DNA from: Acanthococcus lagerstroemiae
Taxonomy: Eukaryota > Arthropoda > Insecta > Hemiptera > Eriococcidae
DNA length: 64,000 nucleotides
Assembly: GCA_031841125.1 (NCBI GenBank)
Contig: CM063106.1
Location: 39,738,001 to 39,802,000 of the forward strand
Reading direction: 5' to 3'
Under the pieces are notes generated by a model. It was not told where the DNA came from. It searched no databases and was given only the letters and a program-made list of their open reading frames with translations. Positions within the stretch are counted from its first letter, which is position 1. Each line of letters opens with the position of its first letter. Positions 1-11,684 of this stretch are shown here, in pieces. The translations under genes were made by a program, and so were the position numbers.

Positions 1-770
1 TTAATCGGTGATATAAAACCTCGTGTCTGCGAGCATTTTTCAATATTTCAGACAGACGTGTGTACGATTTATAGAAGTCGATTTTGTTAAGACTTTGTTA
101 TACATATTACAGCTTACCCTCTGCCCGCAGCTGTCTTAATCTGGTGATAAGTTCGGATTCTGGAGTCGAGTTTCGCATTCAGTTACCTATGGAACTTGTG
201 TTCGGTAATACCACGAATTTTCTAATCCGGTATTACGCTCTATAGTTGACCTTTGTGAACTCGTGCAAGTTTGGGTTTCAAATAGATAAGTTCGTATACA
301 GAACCTATACACAGTGAGCGAGAAATTTGGAAACACATTTTGGCCCGTTTCTTCGATTTACGTTCAAACTTCTTTCGGATGAGCTGAGACGTAAAATTAT
401 TTAAGGTTTAGAAGGTTTAATATTTTCTATGAACGGGAAACGACGTGTAAGACCGAGATTACCGAAACTTAGGCTCCTTTAAAAAGAGTTCTGGTTTTTA
501 CGTTTCTGTTTGGAAGACGAAGAAAAAAGATGATATCCGTCATTTTATTGAAGCGCACATCGGCCAATCAAATGCTTTCACATTCGAGTCATTTGAATTT
601 TGACGAATCACACTGATCAGCTTATAATCGATGCCCACTTCCTCACCACCAAGTACAGTAAACTTACTTTCATGCAGCTAAGATGTCTGTCGCACATGCT
701 GCATCCAACTCGCCGTACGTAACAAATGTATAGACAGGATTGACTCCTAAATTAACTGAAACTCGAATTG
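1..770. other. No recognised feature
   Basis: I see no gene, long repeat or RNA gene here. Only short open frames occur and none has a recognisable motif. Confidence 0.5.
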
Positions 771-950
771 TGAAAACAACCATAGTCAGTTTTGATTTTT
801 TAACTTACATGACCGACTGAGCTACATCCGCAGCTATTATGCAAAAATATTGCAGTTCATATTATCAAATCATTTCATCCATTTGAACAGTGGATATAGC
901 TCAGTTTGTTGTTGAGGTCAAAAAGTCAAAACTGACTATGGTTGTTTTCA
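771..950. repeat. Short palindromic element (hairpin) with tRNA A-box-like arms
   Basis: Arms 771-831 and 890-950 are inverted copies. The outer 30 bases match with one difference (ACTGACTATGGTTGTTTTCA is shared) and the inner halves diverge more. Both arms carry a core close to TAGCTCAGTYGG, which fits the A box of a tRNA promoter, but I found no B box. It is either a foldback MITE or two tail-to-tail remnants of a tRNA-derived element. No clear target duplication was found. Confidence 0.6.
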
Positions 951-1623
951 TGATTAGGATTCCAATTATAACTCAGTCGGATTCTTGTATAATTGAGACT
1001 CAGTAACACAATCTTCATTAGAGGACCGCTTATTTTTCGAATTTATTTCTCGCTCACCTCTCCTCCTAAATCCTCTCCTTTAGGCGGAAAAATGAACTCC
1101 TGGAAATTTCAGCGAAATTGGATAACATCAACCTATATCGACCTGAACTTAACGTTCGAAGATCACATGTCCGAGCGTGTCCGTTCGCGACGCGGTTGTC
1201 ATCGCTTGACGCTCCGCGTAACGCATGGATGAACCTACGCGCGTGACTCTGGAACACTGAAATTGTAATTCCTCCCCCCAGAGCATTCGATTGCGTTCAA
1301 AATCTACCGGTATTGATTCTGATATGTATTTCTGCATCCACATAAATTTTTATTGGTATTCGATAAATCGTTTTTCTACATTATGACCTTTAAAATTGAT
1401 ATTTTTTAAATCGCACATGAATTGAGTTCAAAATACGATTTTTGAATTTTTTTACTGAATTTCGGGGAAACGTTCCCCAAATAAGGACACTCTTCGTTAT
1501 GAAAATCCTGTTCAACGGATTCTTGGGACTTTTTAGGTAATAGTAGTATAGCAGTAGTAGAAGTAGTAGTACTTAGTTGCTATATGGCCACAACTTTTCA
1601 CTATCATTACTTGTGCTTTATTT
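951..1623. other. Unassigned DNA
   Basis: No supportable gene. The short open frames on both strands look incidental. Confidence 0.45.
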
Positions 1624-1631
1624 TCCTATAT

Positions 1632-4000
1632 CAGGCCTGCCTAACCTTTGATGACTCGTGGGCCGCATTCGTTTTTCCTAAAATTTCTGCGGGCCGCATG
1701 TCATTTACCTACATTTAATAACGATTTTACAAAGGAGAAATATTTTATCTCGAAATATTGTGCATGTAAATACATGTCATTGATATCATTCACTTCTTCC
1801 TTCATTTTTTTTTTTAAAGTTAGTAATGTGATTGAATGACCGCTACAAATTTTAAAATGTAGAAAGATATCACAACCGACCGGTAAGTACTTGTCCCACG
1901 GTATTACTCACGCCTACTGGCCGCCAAACTTGACTAACAACATCAGTTCATTCGAATATTCATTAATATTCATTCGTAATTTTCTTTCGAGCACTCTTTT
2001 TTTAAATTTGGAAAGATGTCACAGCTGACCAAGAAACGTAAAATTGCCGACGAGAAACGAGTGTTTCAAAGTGCATGGACAGTAAAGTATTTTTTCGTTG
2101 AATTCCGTGGTAAAGCATCATGCTTAACATGTCGAGAAGTAATTTCGGTTTTCAAAGAAATCAACGTGAGAAGACATTATGAAACAAAACATGAGGTGGC
2201 ATACGGTACTATTCAAGGCGCAGCTCGAAATGCCCAGGTTGAAATGCTCAAAAAATCTTTTTCGGATGATACAGGTGCCGTTCAGAATATGTTTTTTCGC
2301 CAGGTCAAAGGTAAAGATAATATAGTTCGCGCTAGTTATGAAATCGCTGCTCTCATTGCAAAGCAACAAAAATCTTTTAGCAGTGGAGAGTTTGTAAAAG
2401 AATGTATCCTGGCCGCAGTACAAGAAATAGCCCCCGAAAAAATATCCGCTTTCCAAGAAATTAGTTTGTCCCGGTCAACTATAACACGTCGAGTGGAAGA
2501 CATTGGAAGAAATTTAGAAAATCAGCTGAAATCTGAAATACCGAAGTTTCATTATTTTGCACTGGCACTCGACGAGAGTACCGATATTCGTGATACGGCT
2601 CAGCTACTTATTTTTGTGCGAGGTATCGGTGAGGATTTTAATGTAACAGAAGAATTGGCCTCATTACAAAGCATGCACGCTACAACAGGCGAGGATGTGT
2701 ATAAAGAAGTTGTTTCATGTATTGAAGAAAAATTGAAATTAGATTGGGCACGTCTGTGTGGTCTTACTACCGACGGTGCTCCCGAGCCATGGTGGGCTGT
2801 AAACTAGGTTTTGTGAGAAGAATTAAAGAGCTTATGACGTCTAAAAATTTGGAGCCTCCCCTTGCAGTTCATTGCATCATTCATCTTCAAGCTCTGTGCA
2901 GCAAAAGTTTGGATATGCCGCACGTGATGAACGTTGTAAGGACCGTTGTGAATTTTGTCCGCTCACACGCACTGAATCATCGACAATTTAAAAATTTTCT
3001 CGAGGAGATTAGAAGTGAAGATGGTTATGTTCTCTACCACAACCAAGTGAGATGGCTCAGTCGGGTACAAGTGCTAACTCGATTTTGTAATTTACTCCCG
3101 GAACTAGAAATTTTTGATCTGGCATTTCTCACAGATATTGCAAATCACTGTAACGACGTAAATTAAACTTCAAAAGCAGGGTAAATTCATTTTGGAGCTC
3201 TTAAACGACGTACTTGCTTTTGAGAAAAAAATTATACTATTTCAAAGCCAACTAGAGAAAGAAAATTTAGCCCACTTTCCTTTTTGCGCAGAAACTAATA
3301 AGCATGGTTCAGGATCATTACCCCGCGTAAAATTTGTGAATGCATTGAAAAACTTCAAAATCGAATTTGAATCCCGGTTTGCAGATCTTAAAAAGAATGC
3401 TGTGCTTCACCGTCTGGTTGAGAACCCGTTCGCAATGGAAGAAGAGGAAGTGCCGGAGAAATATCAGATGGAGTTGATAGATCTGAAGAATAGTACCTTC
3501 CTCCGTGACTTGTTCGAACGAAATCGCGGGGATTTACCTAAATTTTATAAACTTCTTGATCACAATTGCGTCGGAATTCGCGATATTGCACTGCACACTT
3601 TCGTTAAGTTCGGGTCTACGTACATATGCGAGGGGACTTTTTCGCGGATGAAGGCAATCAAAAGTTCAGAAAGGTCGTCCGTAACCGACGACCACGTGCA
3701 TGCCACCTTACGAACGGCAACGACTAGTTTCGTCCCTAATATGATAGAACTTGCCACAGAAAAACAAGTGCAGCCATCGCATTAGGTTATTTTGCTATTT
3801 TTTTAAGGTTATTTTTCTATGTTTTTCATTTCTTTTTCGTGCATCGTACACTCGCATTTTCAAAAACAATTATGTATCTTTGTATCCTACTTGTATATTA
3901 CAGACATGAAATCGTGAGTTTTCGATAATTTTCGGGTTTTCTGAAATTCTTTCGCGAGCCGCACACGAGGATTTTGCGGGCCACAGGTTGGGCAGGCCTG
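1632..4000 (+). mobile_element. hAT-superfamily DNA transposon, nearly full length
   Basis: The ends are inverted copies that start CAGGCCTGCCYAACCTKTG. The flanking 8-bp target duplications are TCCTATAT (1624-1631) and TCCTAGAT (4001-4008), 7 of 8 matching. CAG ends plus an 8-bp duplication are the hAT hallmark, and the internal gene encodes a BED-finger/hATC transposase. The termini resemble those of hAT elements that gave rise to ZBED5-like and GTF2IRD2-like genes. It is 2369 bp long with about 380 bp before the gene and about 215 bp after it. Confidence 0.93.
2016..3785 (+). pseudogene. hAT transposase, broken by two frameshifts
   Basis: This would cut and paste the enclosing transposon in the nucleus. 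A BED-like zinc finger is visible at residues 36-59 (C36, C39, H54, H59). The RNase H-like core begins at ALDESTDI (D186), and GLTTDGAP carries the next acidic residue. The end has the hATC dimerisation signature (STYICEGTFSRMK, then SSVTDDHVHA). The reading frame shifts near 2780, just after the TTDGA motif, and shifts back near 3164. A single-base indel explains each, so about 590 codons are otherwise readable. The start at 2016 is the first ATG of the frame and is followed by a basic N-terminus. Family-level assignment is sure; the match to the ZBED5/GTF2IRD2-like subgroup is by resemblance only. Confidence 0.9.
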
Positions 4001-4379
4001 TCCTAGATGGTTCGGAGTAATTCCCGCACAAAAATCAATTTTTCGTAAACTAGTCTTAGATTTTATTTTATTTTTTTTTCAACACTTACATGTATCAACA
4101 TCAAGTGCAAACCTTCAGCTTTCATGCATGTTGAATAATTTTCTACAATTGTGTTGTGAACTGTGGCATCAAGTCGAAAAGGTGTCCGAATATCTGGGTT
4201 TGGGGTAAGAACTGGACTTCTTATTCTCTATCACATTTGTTGGAACATTTTTTTTTAAACTCAAATTTTAGTGTGATATAAGCAAAAAACTGTTTTACGC
4301 GTCATTTCTTGCCCAGTAGAGGACGATGTCGGCACCGGATTCGTTGGGACTCTTAGTATGTTAAGTCTAAATTGTATGG

Positions 4380-4700
4380 ATCAAAATTATTAAATAAATT
4401 TACTAACATTTATAATATTTTTTAATGATTTTTAAATGAATTAGATTTATTTCAATAAAAAAAAAATTAAAAATATTAAAATAAATAATAAATAATTAAA
4501 TAATAAAGTTAAACTTCATAAATTTGGTAGTATTTGAATAATTAAATAATATTTCTTTTAATTTGGCAAATTAATGTTATAAATAATAAATTAACTAAAT
4601 ATTTTGAAGAATAAATTATCTATTTTCAATTAAAAAAATTAATACTTTAAGTTATCAAAAAAATGTTTAATTCAATTAATAACATTTTTTATTAGGATAG
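4380..4700. other. Very AT-rich stretch
   Basis: Almost entirely A and T, with recurring AATTAAATAATA-like words, clearly richer in AT than both flanks. No gene or terminal repeat is visible. It could be a low-complexity spacer or a decayed MITE. Confidence 0.6.
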
Positions 4701-4794
4701 ATTCAATTTGAGTTCAGGACACTTAATTAGACCAATCAAGCTTCAGTTTTCTATGATTTTCTTTTCCTTTTTGTACTCTTATTCGGGCTAACTT

Positions 4795-6260
4795 ATGTGG
4801 ACTAGTATTTCTAGCAGCTCGATAGCGAGCGACCATACCCACCCAGAAATTCCGCCACGAATACCCTTTCCACCTGAAGACTCGGCCTGTTTTCCCCCCA
4901 ATCTAGCCTGTGTAGCCGAGTACAAATTAAGAATCGAGTTACTCGGTCGGAAGATAGTATTATGTTCCGTCGACTGTCTCTCGGCGATCCCTTATTCTCG
5001 TAAATAATATATTTTACCCTTTTCTGCGGAACCGACAACCGGAGCGATGCGACAGAGGCGTTTCGTTAACACCGACGTCGAAATTCCGTCGTCGTAATTT
5101 CCCGCTTTTAATTACCATTCGAGTGACTGCTGCCGATAAAGATCGAATTTCAAGACGACCTCCGCCGCATCGAAATTCTAAATACCACTTTCGTGCGGCT
5201 CCTTTTCTTCGTCGCCGTTTTTAATTACAAACCGCTCTATTGTTACCAAAGAAGCAACAGTTACCTTGTCTCCCTGTTGGCTTCCTCCGGCCCACCGGCA
5301 CCGTTTCGCCGGTCTAGGTGCGTGTAAAAAGCCTGACAGCTTCTTGTCTCGCGCAGATAACATTTTAAAATTGATACCTTCGCGCCCCGCCGGTGCTCGC
5401 CACTGCTTTGTGTGTGTTCATCGAAAGCTGAGAAATTTCGCAGCACTTCCAGAATTTCAGATCCGCTTGCCTATACAAACGCCGTATATCACGAAGGTAC
5501 AGAAGAGAGATAGGGTGAGAGAGTGCGAGTGAGAGGGAGTGAGACAGAGTGAGAAAGAGACAGATGGTAAGAGAGAGAGAGAGAGAGAAAGCATTCTTCC
5601 AAATCGTTTTTGCCTATACATATACAATCTCGCCTGTTCATGTCCCCTTGCACAGAGCGCCGTTTACGCTGGCAACCATTCGCATGCCTCTCGCGGTATA
5701 GGGTTTCCGATTTTAATATCTAATTTCCGAATCACGCCGACTTACATTTATCTGATCCCTTCATTCGTTCGGTCGAAGATTTATAGAGCTCGAGCTTTCA
5801 CGCGCGCGCGATCCACGCACGCCTAAGTAGATTTGTATTCGTATTTTTCTTATTTTTCGCCGCACGCGCCGGTTCGCCGTTACCCTTTCCTTTTACGCTG
5901 AATGTACAGATATACGTGTGTGTACCGACGTGTACGTCTGAACGTATTTATAGACTCAGCTGCGAACGGGAAATCGCGGCACGATTTATTCGCGCGAATT
6001 AGCGACGGCGAGATTCAACTTGCCGGGGAAACGCGAGACTGTTTCACGGTTCCGTGAAAAGGAACTTGACAGGGATTTGGGTTACACAAGTGTGAGGTTA
6101 ACATCCCAATTATGGGTCACTTTTCGTCTTAGCCTGTACGGGGTGTCGCAGGCGCAATAAAGCCCTTTCAACCTCGTAACTATGCAACTTCGAGAACTTG
6201 TACATATGTCTGTCTACTCTCATTTCTGAAGGGGTGAGATGTAGCCAAGAGCGTACAATT
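4795..6260. other. Unique, GC-balanced DNA without a recognisable gene
   Basis: CpG-containing, non-repetitive sequence that looks unlike the transposon-rich flanks. Several open frames of 60-95 codons occur, none with a motif. It may be intronic or regulatory host DNA. A purine-rich GAGAGA tract sits near 5512-5590. Confidence 0.4.
5512..5590 (+). repeat. (GA)n-rich microsatellite
   Basis: Imperfect GAGA/GAGT runs ending in an uninterrupted GA tract of about 18 bases. Confidence 0.8.
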
Positions 6261-6269
6261 TTGGCATAT

Positions 6270-6420
6270 TTTAATAAGTACTATTTTCTCGCTTCAGCGA
6301 ACAGATATCATGGGGGTTTAGGGTAATTCTCGAGCAGCAGGTTTTAGCGCTTCCTTTTGGGTGATATCTTGCCATGGTGGGCAGGCTTAAGCGTGAGAAA
6401 TAAAAAATGGTTCGTGACAA
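6270..6420 (+). mobile_element. 5'-UTR fragment of an RTE-like LINE
   Basis: A stretch containing GGTGATATCTTGCCATGG and then GGGCAGGCTTAAGCGT recurs with small changes near 35108 and, in weaker form, near 40918. In the first of those cases recognisable LINE coding remains follow. The preceding part (CGAACAGATAT onward) recurs near 10388. No coding sequence remains here. Confidence 0.5.
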
Positions 6421-6839
6421 AAAGCACCTAAGAGAAGGCAAACTCCGACAGATAAACCCTGTTGAAAGCAATGAAAAACTACAACACTATCTTCTTCCAG
6501 GAAATGAATCTACCGCTCTGTAGCACTGATCTACGTCCAAAATTCCACGGTTGCAAGTAAAAGACATAACAGGGTGTGAGGCTTTTCCGAATATTAATTA
6601 CTGATGATGGCGTTCGGAAAGGTTCTTTTTTCTCTACACCCCCCCCCCCTCCCATATGTTTATATTGAGGAGCTAGTATAGCTATTCACACAATTTTTTC
6701 ACGTAAGAAATAGGCACAATATTGATTAATCTTGGAAGTATGGTCAAAAGTTAAATATGTTCAACAAGGGGGTAAGAGAATAACTTGATAGGTATCGAAA
6801 AAACGTTTCTGTTGTAGGCGTCTGGTATCCTCAGATGTG

Positions 6840-7170
6840 TCCAAAAGCTGTAGGGTCATAAGGTTAGGGTGGTTGTAAAGTCGGCTGATGTATCTCTCGA
6901 CGCACATCTGGTAAGTCTGGTTGAACGTTGAAATTTATAGGTCGTTGTGCAGCTGGTTATTCGTCATATACCAGGGTGCGACTGTAATTGACCGCAGGGA
7001 CCTTCTTTTGAGATCTTTGTACGACTCCTCAGTCACAGTTTTTGATCATGTCTCAGACCAGTAACCCGTAAGTCCAGACGGGCTTGAAGACGGTGAGGTA
7101 AGCGAGTCGCTTACTTTTCAGTGACAGCTTCGAGTGCCGCCCAAACAGCCAGAAGTAGTTTGGAGTTGAG
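6840..7170 (-). mobile_element. Jockey-type LINE fragment, 3' end of the RT ORF
   Basis: Read on the minus strand, the translation contains SKLSLKSKRLAYLTVFKPVW and then TYGLL. This matches the region after the RT palm in Jockey elements (compare KTIIKPVWTYGLQIWG in the element at 28 kb). Several disruptions follow. It abuts the Penelope-like element. Confidence 0.65.
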
Positions 7171-7178
7171 GAAATCAT

Positions 7179-9391
7179 TTCCTTTTGTAGGGTGTGCCAA
7201 TTCACTTTTCCTTCTTCTGTATTCCAGAGCGCTTTCGGCTGTTATGCCATCATCAGTGGAGTACCCAAAATGAGACTTGTCTCTTGTGGTCCTGTAGTTA
7301 TAATCGAGGGTAGTACCGTATGGTGAGCCTGTTTAGTCTTGCGTTCCTATTGGTCGTCTGTGAATATGCAGTCCGTCCAATCAGTGGTTATTGTTATTGG
7401 TTGTGTGCTCTGATTGGTTGTCTGTGGTTGTGCAGTCTGTCCAATCCGTGGGTGTTATGTTATTAGTTGGAATATGTTCTCACTTTGGAAGTTAGTTGTT
7501 GTATTTATTAGCTTGTTTTGTTTTGTTTTTGCCTTTATTATTTCTAGTTGTTCTTTTAATTTTCTTTTTCTTGTGTTGTTTTCTGTGTGTAGGATTTTGT
7601 ACTTTTCTGTCAATTTGTCATTGTTGTGTCCCTGGTCATTGCAGTGTTTTCCAAACAGTGATTTGTCATCATTTAGCTTCTGTGATTTTTCGTGTTCTTT
7701 GATTCTGGTTGTGAATTTTCCGCCTGTTTCTCCAATGTAGGTCATGTCACAGTGTTCACAGTCCAGTCTGTATACTCCGCTGCTGTTGTTTCTGTCCTTT
7801 GCTTCTGTTTTGTCATTGCTTATTTGTTTGATCAGAGGTGGTCTGTTTTTGATTCCGAGTTTTATGTTGTATTGGTTGAAGATTTTTTGTATTTTGCATG
7901 TATGTGTTCCTGTGAATGGTATTGCTCCTGCGTATTTGTCTGTTTTTGTGGTTATTGGTTCGGTGTCTGTGTTTTTTGGTTGTGTTAGTTTGTTAATTAT
8001 TCTGTCTACTGTTTGTGGTTGGTATCTTTCGTTAATTGCTATTTGTTTAATTTTGTTAATTTCTGTTGTTCTGAGGTTGTTGTCGTTTAGTACGTTGACT
8101 GCTCTGTGGCAGTAGTTGTGTAGTGCTGCCATTTTGTGTTTTTGATGGTGAAATGAGTCTTTGGGTATTATTGCGTCAGTGTGGGTGGGTTTTCTGTAGA
8201 TGCTGTACTGTATCTTGTTGTCTTTTATTTGTATTGTAAGGTCGAGGTAGTTGATGGTCTTATTGCCTTTTTCCATTGTGAACTTTATGTTGTTGTTTAT
8301 GCTATTTGTCTCTGTGAGGAATTGGTCTAGTTGTCTGTCTGTTCCTGTCCAGATGATCAATATGTCGTCTACATATCGTGTCCATAGCTTTATGTTTTTC
8401 TTGTGTTTGCTGTTGTTTAGTATATCATTTTAAAATTTGTTCATGTATATTTCGGCTAGAATGGGTGACAGTGGTGATCCCATTGCTAGGCCTTCTGTTT
8501 GTTCGTAATATTTGTTATTAAACTGGCAGTAATTTTGGTAAATGATTTCTTTTGTGATGTTTGCGTATGCTGCTCCATCTGTGTTGTTTTTGTAGTTGTT
8601 GTTTGTCAGTGTTGTTGTTAGTTCCTGTTTTGGTATGTTCCCAAACATGTTTGTTACATTCAGTGATACTAGTTTGCCATTGTTGTTTAGTGTTCATTTG
8701 TCCAGTTTGTCTTTTAGTTGTATTGTGTTTTTTATGCTGTAATCTGTTCTGTAGTTGTAGTGTTCTTTCATGAATTTGGCTATTGTTTTTGCGAGTTTGT
8801 AGTTTGGTGATTGTATGCTGTTGATTAGCGGTCTTATTGGTCTGTCTTGTTTGTGTAGTTTTATGAGTCCTTTTAATTGTGGTGCCTTGGGGATCATTTC
8901 TACGAGTTTATTGTTGTTTATGTTGTTGTTTTTCATTATAGTCTTTAGTTTGGCTTGGTATTTGTTAGTCGGATCCGAGTTTAGTTGTTTGTTATTGTTG
9001 TTTTGGATGTAAGTTTCAATTTTCTTTACGTATTCGTCTTTGTTTAGTACTACTGTGGTGTTGCCTTTGTCTGCTGTGATGAGTATTAGGTTGTTTTCTT
9101 ATATTTTCTTTTTGAGTTGGAGGGCTGTCTTCTGTATTTTTGTCTTGTGTTTGTTTTTCCTTTCCTTTTTTATGGTCAGCAGTATGTTTCCAATTTGTGT
9201 TCTTACTTTGTTTCTGAGGTCTGATTCTATGGTCTGGATGATCTGTTCACAGTCTATTGTTAGTTCTTCTAGTGTTTTGTCGCTTATATGTTCTGTCGTG
9301 TTGTATTTGTTCTCTTTGGATGGTATAACAGCCGAAAGCGCTCTGGAATACAGAAGAAGGAAAAGTGAATTGGCACACCCTACAAAAGGAA
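7179..9391 (-). mobile_element. Penelope-like retroelement with inverted end repeats
   Basis: An inverted repeat of about 71 bp (7179-7250 and 9321-9391, nearly identical) flanks one long minus-strand reading frame with a reverse transcriptase and a GIY-YIG endonuclease. That combination defines endonuclease-containing Penelope-like elements, which often carry partial inverted or direct terminal repeats. The downstream non-coding part also has a direct duplication of about 38 bp (7350-7388 and 7414-7451). Confidence 0.9.
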
Positions 9392-9410
9392 TATTACCAA
9401 GTTCACTCAC
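7455..9410 (-). pseudogene. Penelope RT/GIY-YIG protein with three stop codons
   Basis: The protein would reverse-transcribe and nick target DNA for its element. One frame runs the whole length, interrupted only by stops at 9099-9101, 8694-8696 and 8430-8432. In order there are a charged N-terminal region, a TADKGNTTVVLNKDEY motif, the KLHK block, the palm motif SLNVTNMFGNIP, the AMGSPLSPILAE block, the YVDD catalytic box (about 8370), and a C-terminal GIY-YIG nuclease (GVYRLDCEHC, then TYIGETGGKF, about 7700-7780). In Penelope proteins the first palm motif normally has Asp where this copy has Asn (codon 8658-8660), so one catalytic metal ligand appears lost. The exact start is uncertain because the inverted repeat overlaps the upstream end. 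Confidence 0.9.
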
Positions 9411-9574
9411 ACTCCAAAATGGACACTATGAGGAAATCACGTTTCTGTTTAATGTGTTCCTCCCAGCTAAGTTTTGAATCGAGGTGGAGGCTGAAATATC
9501 TCGCCGCTTTATTCATGGGAATAGTGGAGTCTTCGCCATGTGATGTGTAATATACGAAGTAAAAAAAGGAGAAT

Positions 9575-10345
9575 CGCGATGTTCATTTCGATATTTTGGT
9601 ATGAAAATCTCAGAAATGCAGGCCTAAATTGAAAAGACTAGGTAAAAAAGAGAAGATAAAAAGACGGAATTTGAAAAAGTTGGAAAATATTAATATTAGA
9701 GGAAAATATCAAGAGGATATTGTATTAGGATTAGAGGCTGAAAAAGCACAGGTAATTAAAAGTATGAAGAAAGAATAGGGTAAAACAAAGGAGGGAATAA
9801 TAAAATCAGCAGAAGAAAATCTAGGTAAGACTAAGAGAGAAGAAAAGAAGCCCAGGATTAAGGAGGAAATCCTCAGAAAGACGGATGAATACAGAAAATA
9901 TAAGAATGCAAAAAATAGGTAAAATACATTACCTTATCAAAGTTTAAAGAGTGAAATAAAGAGAGAGTGTAAAAAGGCAAAGGAGGAATGAATGAAAGAA
10001 GAAAAAAAGTGATAAGATAGAAAACTATATGAATGAAGAAGAAATAGACTTGGAATATAGAAAAGTAAAAATGGACTTTAGAGAAAGCAAGAAGAAAGAA
10101 TGTATAATAAATAAGGAGGGAGAGCCTATACACACAGCTGAAGGAAAAGTGAAATGGTTGGTAAAATATATAAAAAGACTATACAGTAATAATAGAGATG
10201 AAGAGATAAGGATGTAGAGGGAGGGAGATGTGGAAGAAGATGCGAAAGGAGACTCAATTTTAAGAGGTGAATTTGACGAAGCATTGAGAGATTTAAAGAA
10301 AGAGAAAGCTCCAGGAGTGGATAAGATACCAGTTGAGTTGCCAAA
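9575..10345 (+). pseudogene. RTE-like LINE fragment (linker and start of RT)
   Basis: Lysine- and glutamate-rich coding remains run from CRLKLKRLGKK through LRDLKKEKAPGVDKIPVEL, the N-terminal entry motif of non-LTR reverse transcriptases. Several in-frame stops occur (for example near 9777 and 9920). The same segment recurs as a second copy at 35.4-36.0 and 38.2 kb. It stops abruptly at 10345, before the RT palm, and is followed by a repeat shared with 6.3 kb. Confidence 0.8.
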
Positions 10346-10535
10346 AGCATACAATATTGGTCGATTAAGCACTTATGTATTTTTCTTACTTTAAACGAAC
10401 AGATATGGTGATTCAGGGTAGTTCTTGAACAGAAGATTTCAGTGGGGAAAGCTCATATAGCAATACCTCGATGAGCACTATCGGCCGAGTGACCCGACTT
10501 TGGGATTTTAGCTTAATCGAATTATGAGTACTTAC

Positions 10536-10638
10536 CGTCACTTTTCAACGTAGGTGGTTTTCTGGTTGCCCAATTCGTTCTTATACTACGACTGCCCAAC
10601 CACTGTCCATTCATGGCTGTGATCGCGCTTTCAGCTTC
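10536..10638 (-). CDS. rox8: Internal exon of rox8/TIA1/TIAR RNA-binding protein
   Basis: This 103-bp exon encodes the end of the second RNA-recognition motif: [18 protein letters not shown] followed by [11 protein letters not shown]. The [18 protein letters not shown] signature is characteristic of TIA-1, TIAR and Drosophila Rox8, proteins that bind U-rich RNA and act in alternative splicing and stress granules. On the minus strand it is preceded by a pyrimidine-rich tract ending TTTTGCAG (intron ends at 10639) and followed by the donor G/GTAAGT (intron starts at 10535). It enters in phase 0 and leaves after one base of a codon. The other exons were not found in the window, so the flanking introns are long and full of transposons. 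This is the only clear conserved host exon here. Protein-family identity is strong; the symbol assumes an insect orthologue. Confidence 0.88.
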
Positions 10639-10739
10639 CTGCAAAACGAACGTAAGAAAATGTATCAAAATCCAGTTGTTATGGGTAAAACGGGCAGATA
10701 AGGCATTAGAAAAAATTCGAGACTCCAAAACTCAAATTA

Positions 10740-11684
10740 CACAGAGATATGAATACTGAAAATTCAATTTAAAAAAGAACAGTGATAACGATGGATTCAC
10801 AGGTCTGATACTCAAAATAATTCCATTATTTACGATCATAGCGTTTTGACTTCAATATTAGTCAAAAACAAACGGCAAGAAATAATTGAAAAGAAAATTA
10901 TCTGGAAATCATGTTTATGTTCAATATTAATTCGACAGGACTATTAATAGTATATTACACAACAGGGGTGGAAAGGAAGCGTTTTCACGAGTGCGAAGTT
11001 CACATCATGAGCCACAGGTGAGTGGCGCATTAAAATGACGGACTTCAAACAACACAAGCATAAGAAACCGCATGAAACAGTCAGATCAGCACAGCCAAAT
11101 CATCTACTTGAAATATTAATTCCTTTGTTGGAGGAAAACGATGATTTCCCTCCCTATGGATGGAAAATAGTACGTCAACCGTCATGGACGTAACGCCAGT
11201 TCGATGCTGTTGCAAAATGCCTCTTTCTAAAAGATTAAACTGTAGAAACATAATAATCTTCCCGAGTACATACATTTTGAATTTGAAAAATTTCATCATA
11301 GTTGCAACCATTGATGAATAACTAATGATCTACTTATGTATCCAAAATACGTCGCAGTGGTAAAATTTCATCTCAATATTAGATTTACAATATCGGCTTT
11401 GCAACTACCGCAGAATCATACCGTCTGGAGTCACATATTCAGAGAATATGCCTTCCGTACCGAGCTCTGCAATCTGAGAACGCGAATGATTTTATTTTTG
11501 CATATCCGATTTGCCGTAAATCGCTCGGTGTACACTTGACGTTCTTCTAACTTCACCGGATGCTGAAGATGTACTACAAGATATTTTTAAACACAATCGA
11601 ATTCGTCCACAATGCAAGATCGACTTGGTCCGGGGTAGGAAGTACCGGCCCCTGGAGCCGGAAAACTGCGATTACATATGTTTC
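10740..11684. other. Probable intron of the rox8-like gene
   Basis: AT-rich DNA between the rox8-like exon and the intronless ORF. I see no repeat or coding motif. A reverse-complement AATAAA at 11491-11496 could be the poly(A) signal for the minus-strand gene to the right. Confidence 0.4.
11491..11496 (-). promoter_or_regulatory. Candidate poly(A) signal
   Basis: AATAAA on the minus strand about 190 bases downstream of the 250-codon ORF. The hexamer is common in AT-rich DNA, so support is positional only. Confidence 0.3.

Noticed and set aside
7414..9012. Several hydrophobic plus-strand open frames with many Cys, Phe and Leu
   Set aside because: They are antisense to the Penelope-like reading frame and have no motifs.
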